DNA from: an uncultured Burkholderiales bacterium
Lineage (GTDB): Bacteria; Pseudomonadota; Gammaproteobacteria; Burkholderiales; Burkholderiaceae_E
DNA length: 9,385 bases
Assembly: GCA_903898725.1 (NCBI GenBank)
Contig: CAIUGQ010000593.1
Span: 1-9,385, forward strand
Direction of reading: 5' to 3'
Shown: piece by piece, positions 5,978 to 9,385 of the stretch
How the letters are laid out: every line of letters begins with the position of its first letter
How positions within the stretch are numbered: the stretch's first letter is position 1
Program-made: the position numbers and the translations under genes
The notes under the pieces: generated by a model
Told to the model about the DNA's origin: nothing
The model's database searches: none
What the model saw: only the letters and a program-made list of their open reading frames with translations

Positions 5978-7140
5978 CAGTACGACTTCGGCTGACCGAG
6001 CACCTTCTCGGCGATGAAGCTCAGGATGAGCTGCGGCGAGATCGGCGCGATGCGGGTGAGCATCGCCTCGCGCAGGTACCGCTCGACGTGGTACTCCCGC
6101 GAATAGCCCATGCCGCCGTGCGTGAGCACGGCCGTCTCGCAGGCCTTGAAGCCGGCCTCGCCGGCGAAGTACTTCGCCGCGTTGGCCTCGGCGCCGCAGG
6201 GCTTGCCCTGGTCGTAGAGCCAGGCGGCGCGCATCGTCAGCAGGTCGGCTGCCTCGAGCTCGATCCAGCGTTCGGCGAGCGGATGCTGGACGCCCTGGTT
6301 CTTTCCGATCGGCCGGTCGAACACGATGCGCTCGTTCGCGTAGCGGGCCGCGCGCTTGAGCGCGACGCGACCGAGCCCGACCGCCTCGGCGGCGATCAGC
6401 ACGCGCTCGGGGTTCATGCCGTGCAGGATGTACTCGAAGCCGCGCCCCTCCTCGCCGATCCGGTCCTCGACCGGGATCTCCAGACCGTCGATGAAGAGCT
6501 GGTTCGAGTCCACCGCCTTGCGGCCGTGCTTGTCGATCTCGCGGACCTCCACCTTGCTGCGGTCGAGGTCGGTGTAGAAGAGGCTCAGGCCGCGCGAGGG
6601 CGCCTTCGGATCGGGGTCCGCGGTGCGCGCGAGCAGCAGGATCTTGTCGGCGACCTGCGCGGTGGAGATCCAGACCTTCTGACCGTCGACGACATAGCGA
6701 TCGCCCTGGCGCACCGCGCGCGTCTTCAGGCGCAGCGTGTTGAGCCCGGTGTTCGGTTCGGTCACGCCGAAGCAGGCCTTGTGGGTGCCGGCGATCAGCG
6801 GCGGCAGCCAGCGCGCCTTCTGCTCGGGCGTGCCGTTGATCACCACCGGGTGCAGGCCGAAGATGTTCATGTGGATGGCCGAGGCCCCCGACATGCCCGC
6901 GCCCGAGGCCGAGATCGTGCGCATCATCAGCGCGGCCTCGGTGATGCCGAGCCCCGCCCCGCCGTACTCGGCGGGCATCGCGATGCCCAGCCAGCCGGCC
7001 TCGGCGAAGGCCGCGTGGAAGTCGTGCGGGAAACCGCCGTCCCGGTCCCTGGTCCGCCAGTAGTCGTCGTCGAAGCGGGTGCAGATCGACTCGACCGCGC
7101 GCTCGATCTCGAGCTGGTCGTCGGTGGGGGCGAAATCCAT
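5977..7140 (-). CDS. Acyl-CoA dehydrogenase family protein
   Basis: This 387-residue FAD enzyme should introduce an alpha-beta double bond into an acyl-CoA thioester, passing electrons to ETF, in fatty-acid or branched-chain catabolism. The three ACAD domains are present: N-terminal helical (about 1-120), central beta with CFGVTEPNTGLN (123-134) and GQKVWIS (153-159), and C-terminal helical with RIVFDRPIGKNQGVQHPLAE (271-290) and HGGMGYSREYHVERYLREA (341-359). The usual C-terminal catalytic Glu motif (YEGT) is absent; the matching stretch reads RIAPISPQ (363-370). Instead Glu245 in GMNPERVLIA (241-250) sits where isovaleryl-CoA and long-chain dehydrogenases carry their base. Substrate chain length cannot be told. 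The start is firm: AGGAG on the minus strand (7154-7150) lies 9 bases before the ATG. It follows phaZ on the same strand after 148 bases and converges with the hydroxyacid dehydrogenase gene. Confidence 0.93.
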   Translation of the reverse strand: MDFAPTDDQLEIERAVESICTRFDDDYWRTRDRDGGFPHDFHAAFAEAGWLGIAMPAEYGGAGLGITEAALMMRTISASGAGMSGASAIHMNIFGLHPVVINGTPEQKARWLPPLIAGTHKACFGVTEPNTGLNTLRLKTRAVRQGDRYVVDGQKVWISTAQVADKILLLARTADPDPKAPSRGLSLFYTDLDRSKVEVREIDKHGRKAVDSNQLFIDGLEIPVEDRIGEEGRGFEYILHGMNPERVLIAAEAVGLGRVALKRAARYANERIVFDRPIGKNQGVQHPLAERWIELEAADLLTMRAAWLYDQGKPCGAEANAAKYFAGEAGFKACETAVLTHGGMGYSREYHVERYLREAMLTRIAPISPQLILSFIAEKVLGQPKSY

Positions 7141-7288
7141 CGGGGGTATCTCCTGGGACGCTCGTGGGGCGCGCGGGGCGCTCTGCGGGCGAGGTTACCC
7201 GGCTTCGCGCGGGGCGTCCCCCCGGCGTGTCACTGCGGACGCCTGCCGCAGCCCCCTCGCTGCCCCACGCCCGACTCCGCTCGCCCGC
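7141..7288 (-). other. Gap between phaZ and the acyl-CoA dehydrogenase gene
   Basis: This is a 148-base gap between two minus-strand genes. It holds several mutually competing GC hairpins: GGCGTCC (7213-7219) with GGACGCC (7237-7243), TGCGG (7234-7238) with CCGCA (7246-7250), and GCAGC (7248-7252) with GCTGC (7259-7263). No T-run follows them, and no sigma-70 or sigma-54 promoter stands out ahead of the acyl-CoA dehydrogenase. Read-through from phaZ is therefore plausible. The ribosome-binding site of the downstream gene is at 7150-7154. Confidence 0.4.
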
Positions 7289-8509
7289 TCAGCCGTGCGC
7301 GAAGACGAACTCGCGCACCACCGGATAGATCGAGTTCTCCCAGCGCTTGCCGTTGAACACCCCGTAGTGTCCGACGCCGACCTGCACGTGATGCTGGCGC
7401 ATGTAGGGGCGGACCTTGCCGCACAGGTCCTGCGCCACCACCGTCTGGCCGACGCTGCAGATGTCGTCCTTCTCGCCCTCGACCGTCAGCAGCGCGGTGC
7501 GCCGGATCGCGTTGCAGTCGATGCGACGCCCGCGGAAGCTCATCTCGCCGGTGGCGAGCTCGGCCTTCTGGAACACCCGCTCGACGGTCTGCAGGTAGAA
7601 CTCCGCGGGCATGTCGGCCATCGCGAAGTACTCCTCGTAGAACACCTTGATGGTCTCGGCCGACGCGGTGTCGCCGTCGACCAGATGCCGGTACAGGTCC
7701 TCGAAGGCCTTGCGGTGGCGGTCGGCGTTCATCGACATGAAGGCCGATATCTGGACGAAGCCGGGATAGACCCGCCGCAGCGCGCCCGGCCAGCGCAGCG
7801 GCACGGTCGAGATCATGTTCTGCTCGAACCAGGCGATCGGCTTGCCGCTCGCGAGGCGGTTCACCTCGGTCGGGTTGACCCGCACGTCGATCGGGCCGGC
7901 CATCAGCGTCATCGTGCGCGGCGTCGCCACGTGGTTCAGCTCGGACATCACCGCGACCGCGGCGAGCGTCGGCACCGTGGGCTGGCAGACCGCCACCACG
8001 TGCGCGCCGGGCCCGAGCGTCTCGAGGAAGGTGATCAGGTGCGCGACATAGTCGTCGAAGCCGAACATGCCTTCGCCGATCGGCACGTCGCGGGCGTTGT
8101 GCCAGTCGGTGATCCAGACGTCGTGATCGCGCAGCATCGTGCGGACCGTGCCGCGCAGCAGGGTCGCGAAGTGGCCGGACATCGGTGCCACGATCAGCAC
8201 GCGCGGCTGGGGCGGATCGGTCGGGGGCTTGCGGAAGTGCAGCAGCGTGCCGAAGGGCGTGCGCAGCGTGACCTCCTCGACCACCGGCACGGGCCCGGCC
8301 GGCGTGTCCACCGTGTCGAGGTCGAACGGCGGACGCCCGTGGGTCAGCGCCATGCGCGCGAACACCTCGCAGGCGGCGCGCGTGCGCCGCGCCGCTTCGG
8401 CCATCGGGCCCCGTGGCAGGTACAGGTCGAGCGACGACTGCACGATGCGCGCCCAGGCCCGGGCCGGGTCCATGACGTCGGAGAATCCCTGATAGGCGTG
8501 GTAGAGCAT
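7289..8509 (-). CDS. phaZ: Intracellular poly(3-hydroxybutyrate) depolymerase
   Basis: This 406-residue enzyme degrades intracellular PHB granules to hydroxybutyrate units for use as carbon and energy. It matches the intracellular PhaZ family (PhaZa1 type of Cupriavidus, about 420 residues), which lacks a secretion signal and a GXSXG lipase box. Visible features are the N-terminal MLYHAYQG typical of the family, VLIVAPMSGHFATLLRGTVR (104-123), DVWITDWHNARDVP (130-143), Cys175 in VVAVCQPTVP (the family's Cys nucleophile), Asp348 in EGEKDDI as likely acid, and His381 in VGVGHYGVFNG. The start at 8509 is chosen over an in-frame ATG at 8731. The extra 74 residues are Arg-rich and unlike the family, and a perfect sigma-54 promoter lies inside that extension. 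The predicted leader is only about 18 bases and has no Shine-Dalgarno sequence. It is divergent from the GST-family gene, with the acyl-CoA dehydrogenase gene downstream. Confidence 0.93.
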   Translation of the reverse strand: MLYHAYQGFSDVMDPARAWARIVQSSLDLYLPRGPMAEAARRTRAACEVFARMALTHGRPPFDLDTVDTPAGPVPVVEEVTLRTPFGTLLHFRKPPTDPPQPRVLIVAPMSGHFATLLRGTVRTMLRDHDVWITDWHNARDVPIGEGMFGFDDYVAHLITFLETLGPGAHVVAVCQPTVPTLAAVAVMSELNHVATPRTMTLMAGPIDVRVNPTEVNRLASGKPIAWFEQNMISTVPLRWPGALRRVYPGFVQISAFMSMNADRHRKAFEDLYRHLVDGDTASAETIKVFYEEYFAMADMPAEFYLQTVERVFQKAELATGEMSFRGRRIDCNAIRRTALLTVEGEKDDICSVGQTVVAQDLCGKVRPYMRQHHVQVGVGHYGVFNGKRWENSIYPVVREFVFAHG

Positions 8510-8537
8510 CGTCGGCGTCGGGTGGGTACGGTCGAGG

Positions 8538-8553
8538 TGCAAGGGGCGTGCCA
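8538..8553 (-). promoter_or_regulatory. Perfect sigma-54 (RpoN) promoter driving phaZ
   Basis: On the minus strand the sequence reads TGGCACG (8553-8547), CCCC, TTGCA (8542-8538). This is an exact match to the -24/-12 consensus TGGCACG-N4-TTGCA, with the invariant GG and GC separated by 10 bases. It points at phaZ. With C8539 as -12, transcription should start near 8527 at a purine, 18 bases before the phaZ ATG. A sigma-54 promoter requires an AAA+ activator (bEBP) bound elsewhere; no such gene is in the window. Confidence 0.9.
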
Positions 8554-8624
8554 GCCTGCCGGGCGCGAGGCGGGTCCGGTGCCGGTTCCGGGCCCGATGA
8601 AGGCCGGTCCGAAGCCGACCGGTC
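8554..8624. promoter_or_regulatory. Spacer between divergent sigma-54 promoters with CCGGT repeats and dyad
   Basis: These 71 bases separate the two -24 elements. CCGGT occurs four times, at 8576-8580, 8582-8586, 8604-8608 and 8619-8623. CCGGTC (8604-8609) and GACCGG (8617-8622) form a dyad with a 7-base centre that ends 2 bases before the plus-strand -24 box. CGGGCCCG at 8589-8596 is a palindrome. These could be binding sites for an activator or other regulator serving both promoters. However, the spacer is short for a usual sigma-54 enhancer (often 80-200 bases upstream), and CCGG-rich words are common in such DNA. No AT-rich IHF-type site is visible. Confidence 0.35.
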
Positions 8625-8640
8625 TGGCACGACGCTTGCA
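8625..8640 (+). promoter_or_regulatory. Perfect sigma-54 (RpoN) promoter driving the GST-family gene
   Basis: TGGCACG (8625-8631), ACGC, TTGCA (8636-8640) matches the -24/-12 consensus at every defined position, with GG (8626-8627) and GC (8638-8639) spaced 10 bases. With C8639 as -12, the start of transcription should be G8651. That gives a 49-base leader that carries the GGAG ribosome-binding site at 8687-8690 before the ATG at 8700. It is the mirror partner of the phaZ promoter at 8553-8538. Confidence 0.92.
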
Positions 8641-8699
8641 CGAAGCGGCCGACGACGCCCCTCCCGGGCGCGCCGCGATCCCATCCGGAGACTCGAGCA

Positions 8700-9356
8700 A
8701 TGGGCAAGGCCGTGCTGTCGATCACCAGCAAGAACTACTCGTCGTGGTCGCTGCGCGGCTGGCTGATGATGCGCATGTCGGGGCTGGCGTTCGAGGAGAA
8801 GCCGATCCCGCCGGACGACCCGGAGATGCGTGCCGACATCCTGCTGCTGTCCTCGTCGATCCGGATCCCGCGGCTGGAGCACGACGGCGTGGTCGTCTGG
8901 GACGTGCTCGCGATCGGCGAATACCTCGCCGAGATCAAGCCCAAGGCCGGTCTGCTGCCCGCCGATCGCGCCGCGCGGGCGCACTGCCGCTCGATCTGCG
9001 GGGAGATGCACTCGGGCTTCGTGTCGCTGCGCTCGGCGCTGCCGATGAACCTGAAGGGGCGCTTCCCGAGCTTCAAGGTGTGGTCGCGCGCGCAGGCCGA
9101 CATCGACCGCGTGGTCGCGATCTGGACCGACTGCCTGGAGCGCTCCGGCGGTCCGTGGCTGTTCGGCGAGCGCCCCACGATCGCCGACGCGATGTACGCG
9201 CCGGTGGCGACCCGCTTCGTCACCTACGACGTGTCGCTGCCCAAGGTGGCGGCGGCCTATCGCGACCGGATCGTCGCGATGCCCGAGATGAAGGAATGGA
9301 CCGCCGCCGCGATGGCCGAGCCCGAGGACATCGAGGAGCTCGAGGTCGAGTTCTGA
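8700..9356 (+). CDS. Glutathione S-transferase family protein
   Basis: This 218-residue cytoplasmic protein has a thioredoxin-fold N-terminal domain (about 5-82) and an all-helical C-terminal domain (about 90-205), the normal GST length. The N-terminus LSITSKNYSSWSLRGWLMMR (6-25) marks the subgroup that places Ser/Tyr/Trp near the catalytic site; Ser14 or Ser15 is the probable active residue. The cis-proline loop is IRIPRLE (54-60, Pro57). The next conserved motif, usually WDSLAIxEYL, reads WDVLAIGEYLAE (67-78). Val69 thus replaces the Ser that normally binds the gamma-glutamyl part of glutathione. The C-domain folding motif GERPTIADAMYAPV (156-169) is intact. The start has GGAG 9 bases upstream. 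Reaction and substrate are unknown; detoxification, disulfide handling or a non-catalytic role are possible. It is transcribed from a perfect sigma-54 promoter, divergent from phaZ. Confidence 0.92.
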   Translation: MGKAVLSITSKNYSSWSLRGWLMMRMSGLAFEEKPIPPDDPEMRADILLLSSSIRIPRLEHDGVVVWDVLAIGEYLAEIKPKAGLLPADRAARAHCRSICGEMHSGFVSLRSALPMNLKGRFPSFKVWSRAQADIDRVVAIWTDCLERSGGPWLFGERPTIADAMYAPVATRFVTYDVSLPKVAAAYRDRIVAMPEMKEWTAAAMAEPEDIEELEVEF

Positions 9357-9368
9357 GGCGACGGCGCG

Positions 9369-9383
9369 CGTGCACCGTGCACG
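9369..9383. repeat. Inverted repeat after the GST-family gene
   Basis: CGTGCAC (9369-9375) and GTGCACG (9377-9383) are exact inverted copies around a single C, 12 bases after the stop codon. It may be the foot of a transcript-end hairpin or an operator of a gene beyond the window edge; the sequence stops two bases later, so neither can be judged. Confidence 0.4.
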
Positions 9384-9385
9384 GC

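Noticed and set aside
6088..7356. 422-codon plus-strand open frame over the acyl-CoA dehydrogenase
   Set aside because: Antisense shadow. The minus strand gives a full-length enzyme with all family motifs and a good ribosome-binding site.
8538..8640. Outward-facing inverted sequences read as transposon ends or an attachment site
   Set aside because: The symmetry is limited to the sigma-54 consensus bases, the variable N4 parts differ, no transposase or target duplication is present, and each arm is correctly placed before a gene.
8510..8731. N-terminal extension of phaZ from the ATG at 8731
   Set aside because: The added 74 residues are Arg-rich and unlike PhaZ, overlap the GST gene start and contain the phaZ sigma-54 promoter.
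7230..9011. 593-codon minus-strand open frame in another frame over phaZ and the GST gene
   Set aside because: Arg/Ala-rich frame-shifted reading of phaZ; it also runs through both sigma-54 promoters and half of the GST gene.

Overview
The window is very GC-rich, with strong G/C bias at third codon positions. The gene complement is a general L-amino-acid ABC transporter, an intracellular poly(3-hydroxybutyrate) depolymerase with a Cys nucleophile, and perfect sigma-54 promoters. Together these suggest a free-living proteobacterium that stores PHB, most likely of the Burkholderiales (Betaproteobacteria). This placement is inference; no rRNA or marker gene is present.

Layout: (1) Positions 1-551 form a long non-coding stretch before the first gene. 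It holds a GC hairpin and weak promoter-like elements. (2) Positions 552-4841 carry a four-gene plus-strand operon, aapJ-aapQ-aapM-aapP: periplasmic binding protein, two permeases and ATPase. A 161-nt gap between aapJ and aapQ is packed with complementary segments that can fold into a three-way junction followed by three more hairpins. The remaining genes are tightly spaced. (3) Two hairpins follow aapP. Then comes a D-2-hydroxyacid dehydrogenase-like gene (plus strand, to 5913), convergent with an acyl-CoA dehydrogenase gene (minus strand, 7140 to 5977). (4) Upstream of the latter on the minus strand is phaZ, the PHB depolymerase (8509 to 7289). (5) phaZ is divergent from a glutathione S-transferase-family gene (8700-9356, plus strand) across a 190-bp intergenic region.

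The most striking signal is in that 190-bp region. It contains two exact TGGCACG-N4-TTGCA sigma-54 (RpoN) promoters, one on each strand, facing away from each other. One is placed to drive phaZ and the other the GST-family gene. This predicts activator-dependent, probably nutrient-linked (for example nitrogen-status) control of PHB mobilisation together with a glutathione-linked or redox protein.

The second signal is the structured aapJ-aapQ intergenic RNA. It probably sets unequal expression of the binding protein and the membrane components.

Functionally the region joins amino-acid uptake, PHB breakdown and acyl-CoA oxidation. These are all ways of shifting between nitrogen and carbon reserves. 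No mobile element, CRISPR array, tRNA or rRNA was seen.
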